Assembly: GCA_028711485.1 (NCBI GenBank)
Contig: JAQTSF010000016.1
Location: 1 to 12,273, forward strand
Origin: Candidatus Iainarchaeum sp.
GTDB lineage: Archaea; Micrarchaeota; Micrarchaeia; Anstonellales; Bilamarchaeaceae
Reading direction: 5' to 3'
DNA length: 12,273 bases
How positions within the stretch are numbered: position 1 is the stretch's first letter; each line of letters begins with the position of its first letter. The position numbers were made by a program, and so were the translations under genes. The notes beneath the pieces were generated by a model. It was not told the origin of the DNA. It made no database searches and saw only the letters and a list, made by a program, of their open reading frames with translations. Shown here one piece after another: positions 1 to 6,119 of this stretch.

Positions 1-11
1 TGGTTTTCCAT
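1..11 (-). CDS. Start of the next operon gene, probably ribosomal protein uS5 (partial)
   Basis: Only the ATG and two further codons plus two bases (Met-Glu-Asn) are inside the window, and the gene continues off the left edge. The ATG lies three bases past the uL18 stop and is preceded at good spacing by AAGGTG, which overlaps the uL18 stop region. The uS5 identity rests only on gene order: in archaeal operons uL18 is normally followed by uS5, then uL30 and uL15. No protein sequence supports it here. Confidence 0.45.
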
Positions 12-14
12 GAA

Positions 15-512
15 TCACACCTTTAATATGCTCTTTTTTATTTCTTCAAATTTTTGCCTGTACTCTTCCTTTACATTATTTATCTTATCTTTAGGGACCA
101 TTTCAACATCATAGTTTGTTTGTAATCCCGCATCTACTGCACCCTGAACTGCTGCAAAAAGAATGCTTCCTTTAGATGCTTTTTGAAGACCTAAATCTAC
201 TATAAACTCTTTTACTCCTTTTTCAAGCGCCATTTTTGCGCAAACCATTCCTGCAACATATGCAGTGTAACTATTTCTTTTAGAATTCCATCCGTATTTT
301 TTTGAAAGTACTCTTCTGTCAACCACTGCAATTGTGTTGTCACCCGCGGATTTAAATTCCACAAACTGTACTTTTACATCCTTATTTGTCTTTCGTATAA
401 TCATCCTTACTTTTCCGGATTTTACCATTGCCAGTCTTTTTTTGTAATCTGTGGAGTATTCTCTTCTTCTTCTGAACGGAACCCTGTGTGTTGGTGTTTT
501 TGCCTTAGTCAT
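15..512 (-). CDS. rpl18: Large-subunit ribosomal protein uL18
   Basis: This 165-residue protein binds 5S rRNA, with uL5, in the central protuberance of the 50S subunit. The N-terminus is arginine-rich (residues 10-18) and followed by the family's TDYKKRL element (21-27). An RMIIRKTNKDVKVQ strand (36-49) and the helical segment AYVAGMVCAKMALEKGV (84-100) follow, with VDLGLQKASKGSILFAAVQGAVDAGL toward the C-terminus. It is somewhat shorter than many archaeal homologues, which carry a longer C-terminal extension. The ATG is preceded by AAGTGAT, which contains the TGA stop of eL19, leaving four bases between the genes. The protein ends Lys-Val because AAGGTG doubles as the ribosome-binding site of the following gene. 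Confidence 0.96.
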   Translation of the reverse strand: MTKAKTPTHRVPFRRRREYSTDYKKRLAMVKSGKVRMIIRKTNKDVKVQFVEFKSAGDNTIAVVDRRVLSKKYGWNSKRNSYTAYVAGMVCAKMALEKGVKEFIVDLGLQKASKGSILFAAVQGAVDAGLQTNYDVEMVPKDKINNVKEEYRQKFEEIKKSILKV

Positions 513-516
513 AAAA

Positions 517-957
517 TCACTTTCTAATCATTTTATTTTCTTCCAAATAAGCATGCATTGCTTGCTTGCTTCTGAAAGAATTTCCTTTTATTTTTAGATA
601 AACAATTCTTTTATTTTCTTTATCTAATCTTCCTTCTGTAATCAATTGTTTGAGATATTTTCTTTGTGCTCTTACTTTTTCCATCCATCTTTCTTTTTTA
701 GTTACTATTGAGTATTTTTTACCTCTTCTCTTACCAGTTGTTTTTTTGTTTTTCTTTTCTTTTTTGCTCTTTTTACCTTTCATCTCTTTTAAAAATACAA
801 TCTTATCCTTTATCAAATCTCGTACATTTGCCCGTGTTATTGATTCATCAAGCTGTTTTTTTTCATTCTCATTAAGATTATTCTTTATTCTTACTCTGTT
901 TACTCCTGCGTTTAATATATCAGCAGCCAATCTTTTTATTGTTTTTATTTCTCCCAT
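517..957 (-). CDS. rpl19e: Large-subunit ribosomal protein eL19
   Basis: This 146-residue protein has the normal length for the archaeal/eukaryotic eL19 family, which has no bacterial counterpart and contributes to the lower 50S surface and inter-subunit contacts. Visible family features are the N-terminal helix with KRLAADIL and the GVNRVRI turn (residues 18-24), SITRANVRDLIKDKIV (39-54), and a very basic linker (60-81). WMEKVRAQRKYLKQL (91-105) and the KGNSFRSKQAMHAYL segment near the C-terminus complete the pattern. The ATG lies eight bases after the eL32 stop. Its ribosome-binding site is unusual for this operon: GGGGAT directly after the TAG stop, rather than GGTGA. Confidence 0.96.
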   Translation of the reverse strand: MGEIKTIKRLAADILNAGVNRVRIKNNLNENEKKQLDESITRANVRDLIKDKIVFLKEMKGKKSKKEKKNKKTTGKRRGKKYSIVTKKERWMEKVRAQRKYLKQLITEGRLDKENKRIVYLKIKGNSFRSKQAMHAYLEENKMIRK

Positions 958-965
958 GTTATCCC

Positions 966-1310
966 CTAATTTGCTGTTTTTATTTTAAGCTCCTTTGCTT
1001 TTTCTTTTATTGCAAGTTTGTTTCTTTTACTTACTTTTCCAGATATTCTTGCAACCCATTTTTCTTTTACTTTCTTTGAATTATCTATTAACTCTTTTAT
1101 ATTGCATATCATTATTTCTTTTATTCCAAGCGGATGCATTCCTCTATCTGTTTTAGAATTTTTATATCCTACTTTTGGAGATGCTCCAAATTCTTTTCTT
1201 CTTATTCTTTTTTTATTGTCTATTCCTCTGGGTTTTCTCCACCTAGCTTTAACCCTTCTTTTTTTCCCATGATTCAGAACATTAAATGTTGGTTTTGATT
1301 TTTTTACCAT
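966..1310 (-). CDS. rpl32e: Large-subunit ribosomal protein eL32
   Basis: This is an archaeal/eukaryotic-specific 50S protein of 114 residues, compact for the family because the variable N-terminal extension is nearly absent. The conserved core starts almost at once: PTFNVLNHGKKRRVKARW (residues 7-24) and RKPRGIDNKKR. PKVGYKNSKTDRGMHPLG and a C-terminal helix ending KELKIKTAN follow. I chose the ATG at 1310, five bases past an AGGTGA site. A GTG three codons further upstream is in frame but lies inside that site. The uL6 stop (1312-1314) is immediately upstream, so the genes are effectively abutting. Confidence 0.94.
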   Translation of the reverse strand: MVKKSKPTFNVLNHGKKRRVKARWRKPRGIDNKKRIRRKEFGASPKVGYKNSKTDRGMHPLGIKEIMICNIKELIDNSKKVKEKWVARISGKVSKRNKLAIKEKAKELKIKTAN

Positions 1311-1311
1311 T

Positions 1312-1818
1312 TCATTCACCTATCAAATATATACCATCTTGAAATATTCTTGCATCTCTTTTTCTTATTTTAGTCGCTGTTTTTATATTTGCTATCGTTT
1401 GTCCGACTTCTTCTTTATTGCTCCCGGTTATTACTACTTCCTGTCCTTTTACTGAAACTTTTACATTTCCCTCTATTTTTGTTTTTCTTGGAGATTTTTC
1501 CCCTAAGAAATTCTTTATAAATATCTGCTGTCCTTTTATTTCCAAAGTTATTGGAAAGTGAGAGAATAATATTTTCATTGTTCTTGTATACCCTTCACTT
1601 GTGCCTTTAAACATATTTTTTATTATTCCTTTCACAGTGTTTATCATCTCTTTCTGTTTTGTTGATATCTTTATTTTGCTTCCGTCACTTTCAAGAATAA
1701 CCCCTGGTCCGAAGTTCTTAATTACTTCTCCTTTACTTCCTTTAACTTTTATTTCAGAGCCTCTTATATCTACAGTTATCCCTTTTGAAATTTCCATATC
1801 ACTATTATTAGTATACAT
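1312..1818 (-). CDS. rpl6: Large-subunit ribosomal protein uL6
   Basis: This 50S protein of about 168 residues sits near the base of the P-stalk and the sarcin-ricin loop and has two repeated alpha/beta domains. The first runs from about MEISKGITVDIRGSEIKVKG to FSHFPITLEIKG, and the second from there to the end. The C-terminal archaeal signature is clear: VSVKGQEVVITG, GQTIANI (139-145) and DARIFQDGIYLI (155-166). The start is uncertain. ATG 1818 overlaps uS8 by 11 bases and has GGAGG/AGGTTGA upstream. ATG 1797 gives 161 residues beginning at the conserved MEIS, but its only upstream signal (AGTGAT) touches the start codon. The protein ends Ile-Gly-Glu, where GGTGAA serves as the eL32 ribosome-binding site. 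Confidence 0.94.
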   Translation of the reverse strand: MYTNNSDMEISKGITVDIRGSEIKVKGSKGEVIKNFGPGVILESDGSKIKISTKQKEMINTVKGIIKNMFKGTSEGYTRTMKILFSHFPITLEIKGQQIFIKNFLGEKSPRKTKIEGNVKVSVKGQEVVITGSNKEEVGQTIANIKTATKIRKRDARIFQDGIYLIGE

Positions 1819-2194
1819 AAGCAATCAACCTTCCTCCTATTCTAAGGTCCTGTGCAACGTTATTGGTCATAATTCCTTTTGGAGTTGAAACAATCATTGT
1901 ACCTATTCCTATTGCGGGTATAAATCTTTGTTCTATTTTTGCCCAGTCATTCTTTTTTATAGGCATTCTTGGTTTTATTACTCCGCAATTATTTATTCTT
2001 CCATCAAGATCTACAATGTAAAATTTATTTCCTCTTTCTTCAATTTCATTGAATTCTTTGATATATCCTTCTTTTTTGAATATTTCAAGAATACTCCTTA
2101 TCATTTTTGTAGCCTTTACCTTGCATTTTTGTTTTCCAACCATTTCATGAACTTTTATTGCGTTCAATGCGTCTGAAAGATGATCAATACTCAT
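1808..2194 (-). CDS. rps8: Small-subunit ribosomal protein uS8
   Basis: This 128-residue protein has the standard archaeal length. It binds the central domain of 16S rRNA and is an early assembly protein. It opens with the family N-terminus DHLSDALNAIKVHE (residues 4-17). KATKMIRSILEIFKKEGYIKEF (28-49) and a strand-rich middle follow. The conserved RNA-binding C-terminus is STPKGIMTNNVA (103-114), then IGGRLIAYVY. The start follows GAGGTG with seven bases of spacing, two bases beyond the uS14 stop. The codons for Ile-Gly-Gly-Arg-Leu near the end create a GGAGGAAGGTTGA stretch that may load ribosomes onto the overlapping uL6 start at 1818. Confidence 0.96.
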   Translation of the reverse strand: MSIDHLSDALNAIKVHEMVGKQKCKVKATKMIRSILEIFKKEGYIKEFNEIEERGNKFYIVDLDGRINNCGVIKPRMPIKKNDWAKIEQRFIPAIGIGTMIVSTPKGIMTNNVAQDLRIGGRLIAYVY

Positions 2195-2203
2195 TGTTAC
2201 ACC

Positions 2204-2359
2204 TCAATATTTTCTAAAACCTATACTCTCTCCGATTTCTCTAAAGCATTTTCTGCATACATACAGCTCATATTTTCTTATTAGCCCTTCGTATGCCCCG
2301 CAGATTTTGCATTTTCTTTTTCCTTTTCCCTTAAATTTTTTTTCTACTGGTACTTTCAT
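2204..2359 (-). CDS. rps14: Small-subunit ribosomal protein uS14, zinc-binding form
   Basis: This is a 51-residue gene between uL5 and uS8, easily missed for its size. The protein is very basic at the N-terminus. It carries two zinc-ligand pairs, Cys17-x2-Cys20 and Cys35-x2-Cys38, separated by 14 residues. Between them lies the family core CGAYEGLIRKYELYVCRKC, followed by FREIGESIGFRKY to the end. The fold organises the 3' major domain (head) of 16S rRNA. Two in-frame ATGs exist, at 2365 and 2359. I prefer 2359 because GAGAGTGA sits about six bases upstream, whereas it would touch the first ATG. The preferred start lies two bases past the uL5 stop (2362-2364); the 2365 ATG would overlap that stop by four bases. 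Confidence 0.95.
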   Translation of the reverse strand: MKVPVEKKFKGKGKRKCKICGAYEGLIRKYELYVCRKCFREIGESIGFRKY

Positions 2360-2361
2360 AA

Positions 2362-2886
2362 TCATTCACTCTCTATTATTTTGATTCCAAATTCTTCTGA
2401 AATGAAACTTTTACAGTCCTCTTTGCTAACCAAATGGGTTTTTCCAATTTTTCCCTGTTTTATTCTCTTTAATCTTACTCTTTTTCCGCTTCTGGTTACG
2501 GATACACAAACATCAAATCCCATCATTCCTATTACAGGATCATATTTTATTCCTGGAAAATCTATGTATTCAGGAACTCCAAATGAGACATTTCCTGTTC
2601 TATCAAAATTACTTTCTTTCAATGTTTTTTTCCTTGCAACCAATGCTTTTTCTAAAAATTCTTTTGCTTTTTTCCCTCTTAATGTTACTTTTGCTCCTAT
2701 AGGGAGACCTTTTCTTAATTTGAAAACAGGATTTCGATCCTTTGCTTTTGTCTCAATTGGTTTTTCATTGGTTACTCTCTTAAGAAGTTCTTTTGCATTG
2801 TCTAATCTATCTCCAGAGGATCCTATACCTATATTGACTGTTACTTTTTCAATTTTTATTTTTCTCATCGGATTCTTATTTTCCAT
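2362..2886 (-). CDS. rpl5: Large-subunit ribosomal protein uL5
   Basis: This 174-residue 5S rRNA-binding protein of the central protuberance also touches the P-site tRNA. Family features are MRKIKIEKVTVNIGIGSSGDRL near the N-terminus, then KPIETKAKDRNPVFKLRKGLPIGAKVTLRG. FDRTGNVSFGVPEYIDFPGIKYDP and MMGFDVCVSVTRSGKRV follow, and the C-terminus is archaeal in type. Two in-frame ATGs are present. The one at 2892 is one base from GAGGTG and overlaps the eS4 stop, so I start at 2886, which gives seven bases of spacing. The end of the gene supplies part of the translation signal for uS14. Confidence 0.95.
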   Translation of the reverse strand: MENKNPMRKIKIEKVTVNIGIGSSGDRLDNAKELLKRVTNEKPIETKAKDRNPVFKLRKGLPIGAKVTLRGKKAKEFLEKALVARKKTLKESNFDRTGNVSFGVPEYIDFPGIKYDPVIGMMGFDVCVSVTRSGKRVRLKRIKQGKIGKTHLVSKEDCKSFISEEFGIKIIESE

Positions 2887-2888
2887 AA

Positions 2889-3596
2889 TCATGCACCTCG
2901 AATTCTATCATCAACAACGCACAAATGTTCTGTAACTGTTGTAAATTCTCCTTCCTTTGTTTTCATTCTTGCTTCTTTTTCTCTTGTTCCTTTCTGCATT
3001 ATCTCTTCAATTACTGCAATTGTTCCAGAGTGTTTCCCTCCCTTTATTAAACATCTTGCGCCTTTATCCATTCGTAATATCTTCTTTATGCTATTATCTG
3101 GAAGTGATACAACTACACTATCCCCCACTTTTACATTATTATCTGCTTTTATTGTTTTTCCGTCATGCAAAGTAATCATTATTATATTTTTCTTGTAGGT
3201 GAATTTTTTCACTACTTTTGCTATTTTTTCTTTTCCTTCATCAGCATTTATTTCAGCAGGGATTAACCTTCCATGTTTTTCTACAAGTATCCTATAATAT
3301 TTATCTTCCCCGTTGAAATGTACAACATCCATAAATCCTACTGGGAATTTTTCTTCTGTTCTTACTTTTCCATCAATAAATACTGCTCTGTTATTTATTA
3401 TCGTTTTTGCTTCTCTATTTGTTTTACACATTTGTAATATATCTCTAAGAAGCACTGATAATGGAATTGCATGTTTATGATTGTGTGGACCTGGTTTTGA
3501 TTTTGTTACCCACACATGCTCTTTCTTATTTCTTATTGCAACTGCTTTTGGAATTGCAATTCTTTTAACATGTTTTTTTTGTCCTCTTTTAGCCAT
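2889..3596 (-). CDS. rps4e: Small-subunit ribosomal protein eS4
   Basis: This 235-residue protein is the archaeal/eukaryotic eS4, not the bacterial-type uS4. The N-terminus MAKRGQKKHVKRIAIPKA and the motif SKPGPHNHKHAIPL (residues 33-46) are diagnostic. An S4-type RNA-binding segment (about 45-110, with NNRAVFIDGKVRTEEKFPVGFMDVV) follows, then a central domain. A KOW-like RNA-binding segment near 175-200 includes ARCLIKGGKHSGTIAVIEEI. An in-frame upstream extension to 3629 would overlap uL24. I reject it because the family N-terminus begins at MAKRGQ and AAAGGTGAATAG ends one base before that ATG. The uL24 stop is one base upstream. Confidence 0.95.
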   Translation of the reverse strand: MAKRGQKKHVKRIAIPKAVAIRNKKEHVWVTKSKPGPHNHKHAIPLSVLLRDILQMCKTNREAKTIINNRAVFIDGKVRTEEKFPVGFMDVVHFNGEDKYYRILVEKHGRLIPAEINADEGKEKIAKVVKKFTYKKNIIMITLHDGKTIKADNNVKVGDSVVVSLPDNSIKKILRMDKGARCLIKGGKHSGTIAVIEEIMQKGTREKEARMKTKEGEFTTVTEHLCVVDDRIRGA

Positions 3597-3597
3597 T

Positions 3598-3912
3598 CTA
3601 TTCACCTTTCTTCTCAGTTTTCTTTTCAATTAAGGAAATAATCATAATATTCGAAGGTTCTATTGATGCAGGCATATCTCTTCCACGCGCAGACCTTTTT
3701 GAAACCCCTTCAATATAAACTTTATTACTTTTATAATTCACTTTTGCAATTTTACCTTCTATCCCCTTATGTTTTCCTCTAAGTACTTTTACTTTGTCTC
3801 CTTTTTTCACTCTTCCGCTTCTCTTTTTCATTTTTTCTCGTAATTCCTTTGAGAGATGAGCTTTCATATGTCTTTTCATAACATTTATTTTTCTATTTTT
3901 TACTCCTTTCAT
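3598..3912 (-). CDS. rpl24: Large-subunit ribosomal protein uL24
   Basis: This 104-residue 50S assembly-initiator protein lies near the exit tunnel. A basic N-terminal helix (MKRHMKAHLSKELREKMKKR, residues 12-31) leads into the KOW motif (about 35-61), VKKGDKVKVLRGKHKGIEGK. KVYIEGVSKRSARGRDMPASIEPSNIMI follows, the archaeal form of the C-terminal strand. It is somewhat shorter than many archaeal homologues, mainly at the C-terminus. The start is preceded by TAGGTGGAATA, in which the TAG is the uL14 stop. The last codons are Lys-Lys-Gly-Glu, where GGTGAA is the ribosome-binding site for eS4. Confidence 0.95.
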   Translation of the reverse strand: MKGVKNRKINVMKRHMKAHLSKELREKMKKRSGRVKKGDKVKVLRGKHKGIEGKIAKVNYKSNKVYIEGVSKRSARGRDMPASIEPSNIMIISLIEKKTEKKGE

Positions 3913-3920
3913 TATTCCAC

Positions 3921-4319
3921 CTACATCTTTGAAGAAGATATTGCCGCTACTTTGGGATATCTTTCAGCTATTTCAAGCGCAACTGCTCCTTTAATGTCTG
4001 TTCCTACTGGAAGATAATCATCATTTACTACTACTGCCGCATTATCTTCAAAACAAACAAACATTCCATTCGCTCTTCGATATGCTTTTTTTTGTCTTAT
4101 TATAAGTGCCTTTACTTTTTTCTTTATCATTTCAGGTTTTCCTTTTTTCACTGAAGCAATTACAATGTCTCCTATTCCTGCTTTTGGATACTTTCCTCTC
4201 TTGCTTCCAGCTCCCAGTACCCCTATAATCATAAGTTCTTTTGCACCACTGTTATCATCACATACCAGTCTTGTCCCGGTTATTAATGTTTTTATTATGC
4301 TTGCACTTAGTCCCTTCAT
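3921..4319 (-). CDS. rpl14: Large-subunit ribosomal protein uL14
   Basis: This 132-residue protein has the usual archaeal length. It is a small beta-barrel at the inter-subunit face of the 50S subunit, next to the sarcin-ricin loop, and takes part in bridge contacts. Conserved segments are GTRLVCDDNSGAKELMIIGV (residues 15-34) and GIGDIVIASVKKGKPEMIKK. VKALIIRQKKAYRR, FEDNAAVVVNDDYLPVGTDIKG and the C-terminal VALEIAERYPKVAAISSSK follow. An ATG at 4325 is in frame but only one base past AAGGTGA and overlaps the uS17 stop. The ATG at 4319 has normal spacing and matches the family N-terminus. Confidence 0.96.
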   Translation of the reverse strand: MKGLSASIIKTLITGTRLVCDDNSGAKELMIIGVLGAGSKRGKYPKAGIGDIVIASVKKGKPEMIKKKVKALIIRQKKAYRRANGMFVCFEDNAAVVVNDDYLPVGTDIKGAVALEIAERYPKVAAISSSKM

Positions 4320-4321
4320 GA

Positions 4322-4621
4322 TCATTCACCTTTTTCTGCTTTTTTTATTATTTCGGTTATAACTCCTGATTTTGTTTTGCTTATTTTTCTTGTCTCGCCA
4401 ACTTCTACTTTATCCCCGACTCCTACTTCCATTCCATCGGGAATGTGCACCGCCATTCTGGATTTGTCTTTTGCCCATCTTTTATATTTTGGAAAATATT
4501 TTACTATATCCATCTCTACTATGGCTGTTTTTCTCATTTTATTGCTTACAACCACTCCTGTTTTTTTCATTCCTCTTACACTCATTTTCTTTTCATTATC
4601 TTTAGGATTATTTTTTTCCAT
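4322..4621 (-). CDS. rps17: Small-subunit ribosomal protein uS17
   Basis: This 99-residue OB-fold protein binds the 5' domain of 16S rRNA. Core motifs are TGVVVSNKMRKTAIVEMD (residues 21-38), YFPKYKRWAKDKSRMAVHIP (42-61) and VGVGDKVEVGETRKISKTKSG. The N-terminal 20 residues (MEKNNPKDNEKKMSVRG) have no cysteine. Many archaeal homologues have a Cys-containing CPFHG-like stretch just before the SVRG motif, so that part appears lost. A longer in-frame start at 4681 would overlap Rpp29 by 50 bases. I reject it because GGTGA sits four bases before the ATG at 4621, ten bases after the Rpp29 stop. The C-terminus is Lys-Gly-Glu, overlapping the uL14 ribosome-binding site. Confidence 0.94.
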   Translation of the reverse strand: MEKNNPKDNEKKMSVRGMKKTGVVVSNKMRKTAIVEMDIVKYFPKYKRWAKDKSRMAVHIPDGMEVGVGDKVEVGETRKISKTKSGVITEIIKKAEKGE

Positions 4622-4631
4622 TCTCTCACCA

Positions 4632-4958
4632 TCAAATTTTGATATTTTTCGCCTTTTCTTCAGGCCTGAACATGATCTCATCGCCGTTTACAGCTATTTT
4701 TTCCCCTTCAAACGAAACCTCAATAATTTTTCCTTTTTTTGATATTTTCTTTATTTCATTTGAAAAATTTTGATTTTTCAAATATTTGAATCGATTTCGA
4801 TTCAAATCATTTTCACTTTCAAATACCAACATATTTTTGGTTTCATCTATTACTTTTCCTTCAAAACCTTCCATTTCCTTGGAGCTTGATCTAACTACTT
4901 TGGCATACAACCCGATTAATGGGCAAATCAAAACCTTTTCTTTTATTCCATAACTCAT
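4632..4958 (-). CDS. rnp1: Ribonuclease P protein component 1 (Rpp29/Pop4 family)
   Basis: This 108-residue subunit of archaeal RNase P partners with Rpp21 and helps the RNA subunit mature tRNA 5' ends. The Sm-like core is recognisable: LIGLYAKVVRSSSKEMEGFEGKVIDETKNMLVFE (residues 14-47) and KGKIIEVSFEGEKIAVNGDEIMFRPEEK (75-102). Its place between eIF1 and uS17 is the normal archaeal one. The odd part is residues 51-67, which separate two core strands and look like an extra loop. They are encoded precisely by two tandem perfect hairpins (4758-4807). From my recollection of the Archaeoglobus homologue, the DET-to-GD spacing is about 17 residues longer here. The start follows AAGGTG with normal spacing. 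Confidence 0.93.
   Translation of the reverse strand: MSYGIKEKVLICPLIGLYAKVVRSSSKEMEGFEGKVIDETKNMLVFESENDLNRNRFKYLKNQNFSNEIKKISKKGKIIEVSFEGEKIAVNGDEIMFRPEEKAKNIKI
4758..4807. repeat. Tandem double-hairpin palindromic element inside the Rpp29 gene
   Basis: There are two perfect inverted repeats with no base between them. The first has arms ATTTGAAAAAT / ATTTTTCAAAT (4758-4768 and 4773-4783) and a 4-base loop. The second has arms ATTTGAATCG / CGATTCAAAT (4784-4793 and 4798-4807) and a 4-base loop. Both begin ATTTGAA and end TTCAAAT or TCAAAT, so the junction is itself a 14-bp palindrome (4777-4790). The element is in frame and encodes residues 51-67 of Rpp29. Confidence 0.85.
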
Positions 4959-4967
4959 ATCTGCACC

Positions 4968-5273
4968 TTATTGCACTTCAATAACTTCTTTCGGATATCC
5001 CATCTTTATCAAGGACTGTTCTATCAATCTCTTGTGATTTCCTTGGAGCACTATTGCCCCGTCTTTTATAGTTCCACCGCATGCAAGGAGTTTTTTCATA
5101 TCGCTCAATGCTTCTTTTATTCTCTGCTTATCAAGTCCTTCAATCACAGTTACGAATTTTTTGAACTTCATTCTTTCAACATAAACTCTTATTCTCTTAG
5201 TTTCTTCTTTATCCAGGATTTCGCATACGCAAAGATCCTTTAACAATCCACATTTTTTACAAATTTCTGCCAA
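4968..5273 (-). CDS. Archaeal translation initiation factor 1 (eIF1/SUI1 family)
   Basis: This 101-residue factor binds the 30S platform near the P site and guards start-codon selection. The N-terminal arm has a putative zinc knuckle, Cys5-x2-Cys8 and Cys15-x-Cys17 (ICKKCGLLKDLCVCE), usual for archaeal members. The SUI1 domain follows: RIRVYVERMKFKKFVTVIEGLD, then KKLLACGGTIKDGAIVLQGNH (61-81) and a C-terminal helix IEQSLIKMGYP. The start is TTG. An in-frame TGA lies nine bases upstream, no other start codon intervenes, and GAGGTGA is six bases before the TTG. The next in-frame Met (35) is already inside the domain. A nearby ATG at 5278 is in another frame. Confidence 0.95.
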   Translation of the reverse strand: MAEICKKCGLLKDLCVCEILDKEETKRIRVYVERMKFKKFVTVIEGLDKQRIKEALSDMKKLLACGGTIKDGAIVLQGNHKRLIEQSLIKMGYPKEVIEVQ

Positions 5274-5274
5274 C

Positions 5275-5469
5275 TCATTTCACCTCTTTTTTACTTTCAG
5301 CATTTTTTATTTGATGTTGTATTGTTCTTATTCTTGCAATGGCCCTTTTTATCGGCCTTAGTTTTGTTGATTTTTTTTCAGTGAGCATTGCATTTTCCAT
5401 TTCTTCTAATTTCTTATCAAGTTCTTTGCTGCTTAATTTTCTAAAGTCCTTTGCACTTGTTCCTTTCAT
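5275..5469 (-). CDS. rpl29: Large-subunit ribosomal protein uL29
   Basis: This 64-residue, two-helix 50S protein lies beside the tunnel exit, next to uL23, near the docking site for SRP and nascent-chain factors. Family features are the short N-terminal cap KDFRKLSSKELDKKLEEMENAML (residues 7-29), a basic loop, then KRAIARIRTIQHQIKN. The ATG overlaps the uS3 stop by four bases (ATGA), with AGGTGGA six bases before it, so translation is probably coupled. The end is Glu-Val-Lys, where GAGGTGAAA is the ribosome-binding site of the TTG-started eIF1 gene. Confidence 0.94.
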   Translation of the reverse strand: MKGTSAKDFRKLSSKELDKKLEEMENAMLTEKKSTKLRPIKRAIARIRTIQHQIKNAESKKEVK

Positions 5470-6119
5470 ATTTCTCCACCTCTTCGTTCTATCTCCTTTG
5501 CATTTTCAACAACTTTAGGAAGATCTATTTTCTCTGCAGTGTCTTTATCAGGGAATTTTGTTCCTGGAGGTGCTATTCTTACAAGTACTCCTATTATTCC
5601 TGATTTTGTGTTTGCACTTATATGCGCTCTTTTTAGAAGATGAAGCGGTTCTCCTGCTTTAGGAATATAACCTGCACACACTCTCAATGTTTTTGCTCTT
5701 GCTCCTTTTGCCCCAATTTTTCCTGAAGCAACTATTTCTGCTCCCAATGCACCTGCATCCATAATTTCTTTGAGCAGATAGTGCATAACTGCTCTTACTT
5801 TTTTGCCCATCTCAATATATTTGCAGGCTTTTTTTGCAACTATTCTTGGTTCTAAGTAGGGTTGTGTAACTTCTGCAACATTTATCTGTGGATTTTCAAC
5901 ATTAAACTCTTTTTTGAGTGTTTCAGTTAATCTGTTTATTGATTTTCCTTTTCTTCCTATTATTTTTCCAGGGCTTAGCGTCTCTAAAGTGATTCTTGTT
6001 GCCAGAGGAGTTCTTTGTATATCAATATTTGCTATCCATGCCTGACCAAGACTTTTCTCAAGAAATTTCATTATCTTATATTTTTCTATTTCACTATCTA
6101 TAAATTTTTTCTCGATCAT
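5466..6119 (-). CDS. rps3: Small-subunit ribosomal protein uS3
   Basis: This 217-residue protein lies at the mRNA entry side of the 30S head. An N-terminal segment leads into a type II KH domain with the GxxG loop Gly55-Arg-Lys-Gly58 in GKIIGRKGKSINRLTETLKKEF. The C-terminal domain has the family pattern GAEIVASGKIGAKGARAKTL (residues 127-146), GYIPKAGEP, then SGIIGVLVRIAPPGTKFPD. It lacks a long charged C-terminal tail. The ATG overlaps the last base of the uL22 TAA stop (TAATG), with GGTGA seven bases upstream, and its own stop overlaps the uL29 start by four bases. Confidence 0.96.
   Translation of the reverse strand: MIEKKFIDSEIEKYKIMKFLEKSLGQAWIANIDIQRTPLATRITLETLSPGKIIGRKGKSINRLTETLKKEFNVENPQINVAEVTQPYLEPRIVAKKACKYIEMGKKVRAVMHYLLKEIMDAGALGAEIVASGKIGAKGARAKTLRVCAGYIPKAGEPLHLLKRAHISANTKSGIIGVLVRIAPPGTKFPDKDTAEKIDLPKVVENAKEIERRGGEI

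Noticed and set aside
2381..2935. Long plus-strand open frame (184 codons) opposite uL5 and eS4
   Set aside because: It is antisense to two certain ribosomal genes, is Phe/Ser/Leu-rich as expected from reversed Lys/Glu codons, and has no binding site. The same applies to the other plus-strand frames between 650 and 9600.
4622..4681. Longer N-terminus for uS17
   Set aside because: It would overlap Rpp29 by 50 bases, has no binding site, and the added residues do not match the family. GGTGA clearly marks the ATG at 4621.
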